A DNA stretch of 64,000 bases, taken from assembly GCA_046330315.1 (NCBI GenBank), contig JAXLSZ010000004.1, positions 1 through 64,000 of the forward strand. The letters are read 5' to 3'. The position numbers were made by a program, and so were the translations under genes. This document shows positions 1-6,941 of the stretch, piece by piece. The notes beneath the pieces were generated by a model. That model was not told the DNA's origin and did not search any database. It saw only the letters and a program-made list of their open reading frames with translations. Origin of the DNA: JAXLSZ01 sp046330315. Lineage in GTDB: Bacteria > Actinomycetota > Thermoleophilia > Solirubrobacterales > 70-9. Numbering within the stretch: position 1 is the stretch's first letter; every line of letters begins with the position of its first letter.

Positions 1-223
1 TGGTGTCGCAGCGCTCCCGGTAGCCCTCGATCACGAACCGGGTCAGGGTGCCGGGCAGGAAGATCAGCTCGTCCCAGTGGGGGAGCTTCTTGAACATCGA
101 GAAGCCCCGCATCCGGTAGCGGCCCAGCTCCGCCTTCATGTGGATGTCGTTGATGACCTCCGGGGTGAAGATCGGGCTGCGACCCAGCGTCGCGCGGCTG
201 TCCGGTGCGTTCTCGTCGGCCAT
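1..223 (-). CDS. FMN-binding glutamate synthase domain protein, N-terminal part only
   Basis: This is the first 74 codons of a gene that runs off the left edge. It starts with ATG at 223 (MADENAPDSRATLGRSPIF). The visible part has the features MKAELGRYRMRGF and FKKLPHWDELIFLPGTLTRF, typical of the start of stand-alone FMN/Fe-S glutamate synthase central domains (GlxD/MgsC/archaeal GltB type). In the family this subunit adds ammonia, or methylamine in MgsC, to 2-oxoglutarate or glutamate. It lies 14 bp after the GXGXG subunit gene and completes a split glutamate synthase with the two genes upstream. The catalytic part lies outside the window, so the substrate cannot be judged. Confidence 0.8.
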   Translation of the reverse strand, partial: MADENAPDSRATLGRSPIFTPEVINDIHMKAELGRYRMRGFSMFKKLPHWDELIFLPGTLTRFVIEGYRERCDT

Positions 224-237
224 CGCTCGCTCCCCTC

Positions 238-1029
238 TCAGAGCACCAGCTTTCGCTCGCTGGGCTCCAGGCTGTCGTAGTTGTAGAGCTTCTTCCCGCA
301 GACGAACTTGCGCAGCTCGGGCGGGCTGCCGAGGCCGTAGATCCCGAACTTGCGCTCGACGAGCTCGGCGTCGGAGCCGTCCCACTCGCCCTCGACGCAG
401 TCGATGCCCAGCGAGGCGATATCGCCGCCGACGTAGATCGTCCCGTCGTACATCGAGTCCCCGAGGCCCGGGCCGACGTCGCCGCAGATGATCTGGCGGC
501 CGCGCTGCATCATGAAGCCGGTCATCGAGGCGGCGTTGCCGAGGCAGATGATCGTGCCCCCCTTCTGGTCGATGCCGGTGCGGGCGCCGACGTCGCCCTT
601 GACGACGAGGTCGCCGCCGCGCAGCGCCGCGCCGGCCAGCGAGCCCGCGTTGCCCTCGACCACCACCGTGCCCGACATCATGTTCTCGGCCACCGACCAG
701 CCGACCCGGCCGGTGATCTCGACCTCCGGGCCGTCGATCAGCCCGCAGCCGAAGTAGCCGAGGCTGCCCTCGAAGCGGATCCGGCAGCGGGCCAGGATGG
801 CGACGCCGAGCGAGTGGCGGGCACCGGGGTTGAGGACGGTCACCTCGCGGACCCCCTGCTCGTAGATCAGCCAGCGAAGCTCGGCGTTGATCTTGCGCGT
901 GGTCATCTCGCGGGCGTCGAGCACGGCGCTGGAGCCCTCGATCCTCGAGGTCTTGGGGACCGTGTCGTCGAGCTCGACCAGGCCGCGCTCGTCCATACGC
1001 GGCGCCCCGGCCCCTCTCACCTCGTCCAT
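238..1029 (-). CDS. Glutamate synthase GXGXG-domain subunit (GlxC/MgsB-like)
   Basis: A 263-residue stand-alone GXGXG (gltB C-terminal) beta-helix domain. Glycine-rich turns recur through the protein (GCGLIDG, VVEGNAG, VVKGDVGARTG, IICLGNAASMTG, IICGDVGPGLGDSMYDG). In glutamate synthases this domain holds the ammonia tunnel between the amidotransferase and FMN domains. The start at 1029 is preceded by GGGAGAGGTG on the minus strand and overlaps the upstream gene by 13 bp; a second ATG at 996 is possible. It sits between the class II amidotransferase and the FMN subunit, as in the glxBCD and mgsABC operons of other bacteria. Confidence 0.85.
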   Translation of the reverse strand: MDEVRGAGAPRMDERGLVELDDTVPKTSRIEGSSAVLDAREMTTRKINAELRWLIYEQGVREVTVLNPGARHSLGVAILARCRIRFEGSLGYFGCGLIDGPEVEITGRVGWSVAENMMSGTVVVEGNAGSLAGAALRGGDLVVKGDVGARTGIDQKGGTIICLGNAASMTGFMMQRGRQIICGDVGPGLGDSMYDGTIYVGGDIASLGIDCVEGEWDGSDAELVERKFGIYGLGSPPELRKFVCGKKLYNYDSLEPSERKLVL

Positions 1030-1946
1030 ACCCGCACCTCTCCCTCGTAGGGGTCGTGGGTCTCGATCTCGCGGTCGAGGACCTGTCGGATCGCTATCTC
1101 CTCGGAGGCAAGCGCCACCAGGTCGTCGTCTTCGTAGAGGACGAGCGGCTTCGCCCCGAGCAGGTCCTTGGCGACCCCCAGGGAGTCCTCGGTGACGCAG
1201 ATGTAGGTGAAGACCCCGTCGAGGTCGGTGAGGCTCGTGCGCATCGCCTCCTCCAGGGAGAAGCCCTCGCTCATCCTCTGCGCCAGGTAGACGGCGATGA
1301 TCTCCGAGTCGCACTCGGACTGGAAGCGGTGCCCGGAGCGGGTCAGCCGCCGCCGCCAGTCGTGGAAGTTCGTGAGCTGCCCGTTGTGGACCACGGCCAC
1401 GTCGGGGAAGGGGTAGGCCCAGTAGGGGTGGGCGTTGGCGATGTCGACGTCGGACTCGGTGGCCATGCGCGCGTGGCCGATCGCGTGCGTGCCCAGGAAG
1501 TCGTCGAGGTGGTAGTCCCCTGCGACCGTCTCGGCATCGCCGAGGTCCTTGACGATCTCCAGGGAGTGCCCGACCGAGAGGACCTCGGAGTGGCGCACCC
1601 GCTCGACCGAGTCGACGATCTCCTTGAGGTCGCCGTCGGCGGTGAAGTGGACGGTCATCGTCCGCGGCGTGTAGGAGACCGAGGCGACCTCGGCGCCCGC
1701 CGCCCGCATCCTCGCCTCGATCTGCTCGTGCTGGCGCTCCAGGCGGGCGGCGAGGTCGGGGTCGTGCTCGGTCGCCTCGCTGAGCTTGACGTGCAGGACG
1801 CTGGTCTCGGCGGCCTCGCGGTAGAGCGCGAAGCCGCTGGAGTCCGGCCCGCGGTGCTTCATCGCCTGCAGCATCGCGGTCATGTCGCGGCCGACCCGGT
1901 GGCCGGCGTCGCCGTTTCGGTAGATGATCCCGGCGATCCCGCACAT
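1017..1946 (-). CDS. Class II glutamine amidotransferase subunit of split glutamate synthase (GlxB/MgsA-like)
   Basis: A 309-residue Ntn-type glutaminase. After removal of Met the chain begins with Cys2 (MCGIAGII), the nucleophile of class II amidotransferases. HRGPDSSGF, HARMATES, VVHNGQLTNF and SECDSEII are recognisable family motifs. An extra segment of roughly 100 residues (about 50-155) separates the first motif block from the second. It would release ammonia from glutamine, or handle the gamma-glutamyl amide in an N-methylglutamate pathway, for transfer through the GXGXG subunit. The gene follows the glutamine synthetase by 12 bp and overlaps the GXGXG gene, so one transcript is likely. 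Confidence 0.87.
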   Translation of the reverse strand: MCGIAGIIYRNGDAGHRVGRDMTAMLQAMKHRGPDSSGFALYREAAETSVLHVKLSEATEHDPDLAARLERQHEQIEARMRAAGAEVASVSYTPRTMTVHFTADGDLKEIVDSVERVRHSEVLSVGHSLEIVKDLGDAETVAGDYHLDDFLGTHAIGHARMATESDVDIANAHPYWAYPFPDVAVVHNGQLTNFHDWRRRLTRSGHRFQSECDSEIIAVYLAQRMSEGFSLEEAMRTSLTDLDGVFTYICVTEDSLGVAKDLLGAKPLVLYEDDDLVALASEEIAIRQVLDREIETHDPYEGEVRVWTR

Positions 1947-1958
1947 GGCGCCGGCCCG

Positions 1959-3404
1959 CTAGGGGAGGACCTCCAGGTACTCCTCGCGCTCCCAGTCGGT
2001 GACCGCCGAGAGGTAGCGCTCCCACTCGTCGCGCTTGTAGTGCTCAAACACCTTGTAGAGGCGCCCCGGCATGCCGCTGCGGACGACCTCGTCGGCGGCG
2101 AGCGCCTCGAGCGCCGCGCCGAGGCTGTCGGGCACCTTCTCGAGGTCCACGCCCTCGGTGAGCAGGTCGTAGGTGTTGCGCTGCTGCGGCGGCCCCGGGT
2201 CGCTCTTCTTGTGCAGGCCGTCGAGCCCCGCCCGCAGCAGGGTCGCGACCGTGAGATAGGGGTTGCAGGAGGAGTCCACCCCGCGGTACTCGAAGCGACC
2301 TCCGGAGGCGACCCGGACCGTGCAGGTGCGGTTCTGCCAACCCCAGTTGCGGTAGATCGGGGCCCAGAACCCGGTGTCCCACATCCGGCAGTAGGAGTTG
2401 ACGGTCGAGTTGCCGACGCACATCAGGGCGCCGAAGTGGTCGAGCATCCCGCCCAGGAAGTGCCTGCCGGTTTCGGAGAGCTTGGCCGGGCCATCGGGGT
2501 CGTAGAAGACGTTGCCGCCGCCGTCGTCCACGAGGGTGAAGTGGTGATGGTGCCCGTTGGCCGAGACCCCGGTGAAGGGCTTGGGCATGAACGAGCCGAG
2601 CAGCCCGTGCTTGCGCCCCACCGCGGCGATGATCTGCCGGTAGGTGGTGATGTTGTCGGCGGTCTGGACCGGCCGGTCGAAGCGGAAGTTCAGCTCTAGC
2701 TGGCCCGGGGCGTCCTCGTGGTCGCCGTAGCTCATGTCCAGCCCCAGGGCGCGGCCGTAGGAGACCACGTCGAGCAGCACCGGACGGAGCTCCTCGAACT
2801 GGTGGATGTGGTAGCAGTAGGGCTTGGTGACGCCCTCGGCGCCGCCGTCCTCGTCGCGGCGCAGCCACATCATCTCCGGCTCGATCCCGATCAGGAAGTT
2901 GAGGTCGAGCTCGGACTCGAAGTCGGAGACGACCCGCTTCAGGTTCTGGCGCGGGTCGGCGTCGAGCAGCTCGCCGGTCTCGGTGTCGTAGCAGTCGCAG
3001 TAGACGCGGGCGACCCTGGTGTCCCAGGGCAGCACCGCGAAGGTGTCGAGGTCCGCCATCGCGGCCAGCTCGGACTCCTCGGGCCCGAACCCGATGTAGT
3101 CGCCGTGGCGGTCGGTGAAGAGGTTGGCGGTGGCGCCGTAGACGAGCTGGTAGCCGCGTTTGGCGACCTGCGGGAAGAACGAGGCAACCACGCCCTTGCC
3201 CATCACCCGGCCGGTCACCGAGACCTGCTGGAAGAAGACGTACTCGATCCCCTCGCGCTCGATCCGCTCGGCGATCTCGGCGATCTTCTCGTCCCGGCCG
3301 GGGGCCTCGCGCGCCTCCTCGAGCGTCCGGGGAGGGGGCTCGACCCTCGGGTTCGAGAGCACGCGATCAACCTCGCTGGACGCTCCGGAGTCCTTGCCGG
3401 CCAA
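1959..3404 (-). CDS. glnT: Type III (GlnT-like) glutamine synthetase family ligase
   Basis: A 481-residue glutamine synthetase-fold enzyme. It shows IGIEPEMMW, GQLELNF, a histidine cluster NGHHHHF in place of the usual NGSGMHXH, and FEYRGVDSSCNPYLTVATLL near the C-terminal part. The family condenses glutamate with ammonia using ATP; close relatives (GmaS) use methylamine to give gamma-glutamylmethylamide. The TTG start at 3404 is supported by GGAAGGAG about 8 bases upstream, and the 108 bp gap before it probably holds the promoter. Linkage to a three-part glutamate synthase and an Amt transporter fits either an alternative ammonia route or an N-methylglutamate-type route. Sequence alone does not decide between them. 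Confidence 0.82.
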   Translation of the reverse strand: MAGKDSGASSEVDRVLSNPRVEPPPRTLEEAREAPGRDEKIAEIAERIEREGIEYVFFQQVSVTGRVMGKGVVASFFPQVAKRGYQLVYGATANLFTDRHGDYIGFGPEESELAAMADLDTFAVLPWDTRVARVYCDCYDTETGELLDADPRQNLKRVVSDFESELDLNFLIGIEPEMMWLRRDEDGGAEGVTKPYCYHIHQFEELRPVLLDVVSYGRALGLDMSYGDHEDAPGQLELNFRFDRPVQTADNITTYRQIIAAVGRKHGLLGSFMPKPFTGVSANGHHHHFTLVDDGGGNVFYDPDGPAKLSETGRHFLGGMLDHFGALMCVGNSTVNSYCRMWDTGFWAPIYRNWGWQNRTCTVRVASGGRFEYRGVDSSCNPYLTVATLLRAGLDGLHKKSDPGPPQQRNTYDLLTEGVDLEKVPDSLGAALEALAADEVVRSGMPGRLYKVFEHYKRDEWERYLSAVTDWEREEYLEVLP

Positions 3405-3512
3405 GACCTTCTCCTTCCCTCGATGAGCCTCTCGATGCTCACTATATGCCAGCAGTGGACAAAAAGGTACAAACTGCCGAAGGAGCCGCCCGGGGGTGGG
3501 AGGCGCCCGCGC

Positions 3513-4229
3513 TCAGCGGCGCTCGCCGACGATCTCCAGCCAGTTGCCGAAGAGCCGCCGCGCCGCGGGGTGGAGGTCACCCGCCCGGCTCTGGATCTCC
3601 TCCAGGAAGGCCTCCGCCCGCTCCCCTCCCAGGGTGCTCGCCGCGGTTTCGCGGTAGGCCGGGATCGCCGCCCACTGGCGGGCCATCTCCCCGGTCACCT
3701 CGAGGTGGAACTGCACGCCGAAGGCCCGCTCGCCGACCGCGAAGGCCTGGTGCGGTGCCGCCGGCGAGGAGGCCAGCAGGGTCGCGCCCTGGGGAAGCTC
3801 GAAGGTGTCCCCGTGCCACTGCAGGGTGGCCAGCGGCTCGGAGACCCCGGCGAACAGCGGGTGGCTGCGGCCCCGATCGGTCAGCTCGACCGGCAGCAGG
3901 CCGACCTCCGGGCGCTCGAGCTTCTCGATCGGCGCCCCCAGGGCCGCCGCCAGCAGCTGCACGCCGAGGCAGACGCCGAGGAATCCCCGCCCGGCGTCGA
4001 CCGCCTCGCCGATCAGCCGCCGCTCGCCCTCGAGCCAGGGAAGCTCCTCGTCGTCGCAGGCGCCCATCGGTCCCCCCATAGCCAGCACCGCGTCGAACCC
4101 GCGCCAGTCCGGCAGCGGCTCGCCGCGGTCGAGCTCGACGGTAGCGGCCTCCACGCCGCGCTCGTCCATCACCTCCGTGAAGACGCCGGGGTGCTCGCAG
4201 TCGACGTGCTGGAGGACGAGCAGGCGCAC
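3513..4229 (-). CDS. Class I glutamine amidotransferase-like protein
   Basis: A 238-residue GATase1 protein with nucleophile Cys87 in GVCLGV and the His175/Glu177 pair in FHLE, so the catalytic triad is complete. MGGPMGACDDEELPWL is typical of stand-alone GMP-synthase-like amidotransferases. Such proteins hydrolyse glutamine or other gamma-glutamyl compounds. Because it lies between amt and the glutamine synthetase, a gamma-glutamyl amide such as the synthetase product is a reasonable but untested substrate. No synthase partner domain is fused. It starts with ATG at 4229, 32 bp after the preceding small membrane protein gene. Confidence 0.8.
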   Translation of the reverse strand: MRLLVLQHVDCEHPGVFTEVMDERGVEAATVELDRGEPLPDWRGFDAVLAMGGPMGACDDEELPWLEGERRLIGEAVDAGRGFLGVCLGVQLLAAALGAPIEKLERPEVGLLPVELTDRGRSHPLFAGVSEPLATLQWHGDTFELPQGATLLASSPAAPHQAFAVGERAFGVQFHLEVTGEMARQWAAIPAYRETAASTLGGERAEAFLEEIQSRAGDLHPAARRLFGNWLEIVGERR

Positions 4230-4261
4230 CGGGCCTCAGCCCCACCTCTGCGCGCGCGGGA

Positions 4262-4780
4262 TCACCGCTCCCTGCCGCCGCCGGCGGACGGATTCGAGGT
4301 GCCGGCCTCGGACGGGCTCGGGCCGGACTGTGGCCTCTTCCCGGCGATGTTCAGTCTCGTGACCTCCCCGCTCTTGGCGTCGATGAAGACCTGGGCACGC
4401 GGGGTGAGGTCCCCGTGCGTGCGGGTGTAGAGGACAACGATCCAGAAAGGCTTTGTGGAAAGGCCCTGGCGGAGCAGGCGGACGGCGGCGTCGTCGGGGG
4501 TGAAGTTGACGGCCGAGCGGGCGATGCTGAGCGCCTCGGCCTGGCTGACTCGTATCTGCGACTGCTGGCAGCCGCGGGAGACGAAGAAGATCAGGCCGAG
4601 CAGGGCCAGCAGGGCCAGCACCCGTGGCAGGGTGGGGGCGAACTTCGCTGGATCCCGGATCGGGTGCTGGCCGGCCTCATCCGAGCCCTGGTAAAGGGCA
4701 TCGGGGTCGGGGTCGGGATGCCCGGCGTGCTCAGACGGTGGGACGGAACTCGACCCCGATGTTGGTTCCGAAGACGACAA
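4262..4780 (-). CDS. Single-pass membrane protein, PepSY-like C-terminal region
   Basis: Up to 172 residues. The N-terminal 45 residues are Ser/Pro/Asp-rich. One membrane helix follows (VLALLALLGLIFFVSRG), then a soluble part (VSQAEALSIARSAV ... AQVFIDAKSGEVTRL) that resembles a PepSY-type fold by eye. The start is uncertain. The longest frame uses TTG at 4780 and would overlap the upstream 50-residue gene by 50 bp; a GTG just before the helix is an alternative. It is the last of three small membrane protein genes after amt. Function is unknown; a role in sensing or stabilising the transporter is only a guess. Confidence 0.6.
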   Translation of the reverse strand: MSSSEPTSGSSSVPPSEHAGHPDPDPDALYQGSDEAGQHPIRDPAKFAPTLPRVLALLALLGLIFFVSRGCQQSQIRVSQAEALSIARSAVNFTPDDAAVRLLRQGLSTKPFWIVVLYTRTHGDLTPRAQVFIDAKSGEVTRLNIAGKRPQSGPSPSEAGTSNPSAGGGRER

Positions 4781-4883
4781 TCAGGACCACGATTATGCAG
4801 ACAATCGAGAAGACGATCATCCCGTATTCGAAGGCCTTGACGTGCGTCTGCTTCTCGGGGAACTCAAGTTGCTTTCCGTTCAT
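4731..4883 (-). CDS. Small single-pass membrane protein, 50 residues
   Basis: A short gene with ATG at 4883 and TGA at 4731-4733. The product begins MNGKQLEFPEKQTHVKAFEY, continues into a strongly hydrophobic helix (IVFSIVCIIVVLIVVFG) and ends VEFRPTV. The start codon overlaps the stop of the preceding 112-residue gene in an ATGA arrangement, which supports translational coupling. The 3' end overlaps the longest frame of the next gene. I do not recognise the family. Small one-helix proteins like this often accompany larger transporters or oxidases as accessory subunits. Confidence 0.65.
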   Translation of the reverse strand: MNGKQLEFPEKQTHVKAFEYGMIVFSIVCIIVVLIVVFGTNIGVEFRPTV

Positions 4884-5218
4884 GGCCTCAGCTCCGCCTT
4901 CCCCGCCTCCGCCGATGCCGCGTCCTCGGTGCCTCCTCGGGCCCGCGTGGCGGCGTAGGCGATCAAGCGCCTGTTCTCATAGACGATCCAGCCGATCAGC
5001 ACCAGCACGGTCACGGCGATACCGATCCAGGTGAGCACGTAATAGGCCGTGGTCGCCGCTTGACCGTCCGGCCCGTAGGTGGAGCCGGGTCCGAACGTCA
5101 TGAACCCGGCGCACTGCTCGTAGCGGGCGCCGACGATGAAATCGGCGACGTCGTCAGGCGGCGTTGCCCCCTGGAGGTGCTGGATGCAACTGGGGGCGCT
5201 ATCGATTATCGCTGGCAT
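4880..5218 (-). CDS. Single-pass membrane protein, 112 residues
   Basis: The N-terminal 60 residues contain two Cys (SAPSCIQHLQG, YEQCAGF) and a GPGSTYGPDGQA loop. A helix follows (YYVLTWIGIAVTVLVLIGWIVY), then a basic and acidic tail. The orientation is probably N-out, C-in. It starts 41 bp after the amt stop and ends with an ATGA overlap into the next gene, so it is probably cotranscribed with the ammonium transporter. The two Cys in the extracytoplasmic part could form a disulfide. No family recognised. Confidence 0.7.
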   Translation of the reverse strand: MPAIIDSAPSCIQHLQGATPPDDVADFIVGARYEQCAGFMTFGPGSTYGPDGQAATTAYYVLTWIGIAVTVLVLIGWIVYENRRLIAYAATRARGGTEDAASAEAGKAELRP

Positions 5219-5259
5219 CTAGGCCACCTTACCTTTCGCGGTAGCGCTCTCAACCGTAA

Positions 5260-6696
5260 TCATGTGACCAACTCCCTTTCAGCCTCCCCCTGGATTCTTT
5301 CGGAGGGGACGCGGGTACCGTCGGGTTCGATCATCATGTCCTCGGCGTGGGCGAACTCGGGCACGTGGATGTCCGGCTCGTACTCGGCCGGATCCAGCCC
5401 GTCGAGCTCGACCTCGGGCGGCACGCGCAGGAGGTTCAGCTTCTTGAGCACCCAGGCTGCGAGCCACCCCGAGAGGAAGCCGAGCGGAACAAAGGTGGCG
5501 AGCCCGATCAGCTGGCCCCAGATCGAGCTGTCCACGTTGTTGAGACCGGTCGGATAGCCGGCCGCGAAGATCCCGACCCAGATGATTCCCAAGAAGCCCG
5601 AGAAGCCGTGCACGGCGACCGCCCCGACCACGTCGTCCACCCGCATCTTCGTCTCGATCCAGTTGCCGACCCAGACGGCGAGCACCGCGGTCGCCATCGC
5701 GACCAGATACCCCATGGTGGGGGCATAGATGTCGGCTCCCGCGGAGACCCCGATGACTCCCGCCAGGCCACCCGACACCGTCCAGAACGGGTCCCCCCGG
5801 GCGGCGAAGTAGCCGCCTGTGAAGCCGCCCGCGAATCCCATCGTGATGATCATGGCGATCGAGCCGAGGGTGGTTGGGCTGAGGTAGATGTTTGCCCAGC
5901 CCGGCGCCACCGTGGAGACGATCACCAGGCAGGCGGCGTAGAAGCCGTAGAAGCCGGTGAAGATCATCATCAGCCCCATCAGGGTCATGTGGACGTTGTG
6001 GGGCCTGAATATTCGCGTCAGGCCGTCCTTTGTGTATTTCCCGATTCGCGGGCCGAGCTGGAAGAGGACTCCGAGCGTGAACACTCCGGATACCCCGTGG
6101 ACGACCGATGAGGCGATCGAGTCGTGGAACCCGAATCGCAGCGTCAGCCAGCCGCCGGCGCTCCAGCCCCAGGCCGCGTCCAGCATCCAGACCACCGAGC
6201 CGAGCAGGCAGGCGAGGATCAGGTAGGCGGAGAGCCGCACCCGCTCCAGCAGGGCGCCGGACATGATCGACGCCGTGGTCCAGGAGAACAGCGTGAAGGC
6301 GAGGAAGAAGACGAGGTTGATGTTGTTCGTCAGATTCGGCCCGAAGGTGTCGGACCACGGGATACCGCCCTGGCAGGCGACCGAGGTGAAGTCGCTGGAG
6401 TTGGGCCCGATCGGCAGGCCCGGCTGGTTGCAGTTGTAGACCCACCAGCCGAGGTAGTACATGGTCGGCGTGACGACGGCGATCGTGAGGATGTTCTTCA
6501 GCGCCGTGGCGAGAGCGTTCTTGCGACGGGCGACGCCCGTCTCGTAGGTCATGAACCCGACGTGGATCAACCACATCAGCACGACGGTGAAGAAGTAGAA
6601 CTGCTCGCCGAGGATCGCGCTGTCGAGGGTCTGCGAGTCCGTGATCGTCTTCACGGCCTCCCCGACGTTCGCTTGGGCGAGCAGCACGTTGATCAT
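5260..6696 (-). CDS. amt: Ammonium transporter, Amt family
   Basis: A 478-residue polytopic membrane protein with about eleven helices. The Amt signature parts are clear: Asp192/His200 in HDSIASSVVHGVSG and Asp355/His363 in DDVVGAVAVHGFSG. These correspond to the two pore histidines and the conserved acidic residues. It imports ammonium or methylammonium. I chose ATG at 6696 because GGAAGG lies 8 bases upstream; frames reaching 6795 add 33 arginine-rich residues that do not belong to the family. The C-terminal tail of about 50 acidic residues is longer than usual. It heads the minus-strand nitrogen locus and faces the GAF-PucR regulator. Confidence 0.93.
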   Translation of the reverse strand: MINVLLAQANVGEAVKTITDSQTLDSAILGEQFYFFTVVLMWLIHVGFMTYETGVARRKNALATALKNILTIAVVTPTMYYLGWWVYNCNQPGLPIGPNSSDFTSVACQGGIPWSDTFGPNLTNNINLVFFLAFTLFSWTTASIMSGALLERVRLSAYLILACLLGSVVWMLDAAWGWSAGGWLTLRFGFHDSIASSVVHGVSGVFTLGVLFQLGPRIGKYTKDGLTRIFRPHNVHMTLMGLMMIFTGFYGFYAACLVIVSTVAPGWANIYLSPTTLGSIAMIITMGFAGGFTGGYFAARGDPFWTVSGGLAGVIGVSAGADIYAPTMGYLVAMATAVLAVWVGNWIETKMRVDDVVGAVAVHGFSGFLGIIWVGIFAAGYPTGLNNVDSSIWGQLIGLATFVPLGFLSGWLAAWVLKKLNLLRVPPEVELDGLDPAEYEPDIHVPEFAHAEDMMIEPDGTRVPSERIQGEAERELVT

Positions 6697-6770
6697 CCTC
6701 TGTCCCTTCCCGCCCTCTCCTCGGGCGACGCTGACATGGCAGGTCGTGCGGGCATCTCTCGGCCGACGAT

Positions 6771-6796
6771 ATTGCGGCGGCGCCGATCGCCGCAAT
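6771..6796. promoter_or_regulatory. Inverted repeat between amt and the GAF-PucR gene
   Basis: ATTGCGGCG (6771-6779) and CGCCGCAAT (6788-6796) form perfect 9-base arms around 8 bases, a 26-base palindrome. It lies in the 245 bp divergent space, about 75 bases before amt and 145 before the regulator gene. Position and symmetry suit an operator for the adjacent regulator. Direct evidence of binding is absent, and no convincing -35/-10 pair was found beside it. Confidence 0.4.
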
Positions 6797-6941
6797 GGTC
6801 AACGGCCACACATTTCTGACCCTCGGCAGTGAATCCGGCACACAGGAGGTCGGGGAAGGGCCGCAAACACGGAAATCGCCGGATCGGGGATAGGATCGGA
6901 GACGGGACAGGTTGCACGCTCACGGCACAGAGGAGATTCGA

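Noticed and set aside
6785..6815. Minus-strand tggccgttgaccattgc resembling a sigma-54 -24/-12 promoter before amt
   Set aside because: Spacing between the TGGC and TTGC elements is 9 instead of 7, and sigma-54 is not expected in actinobacteria.
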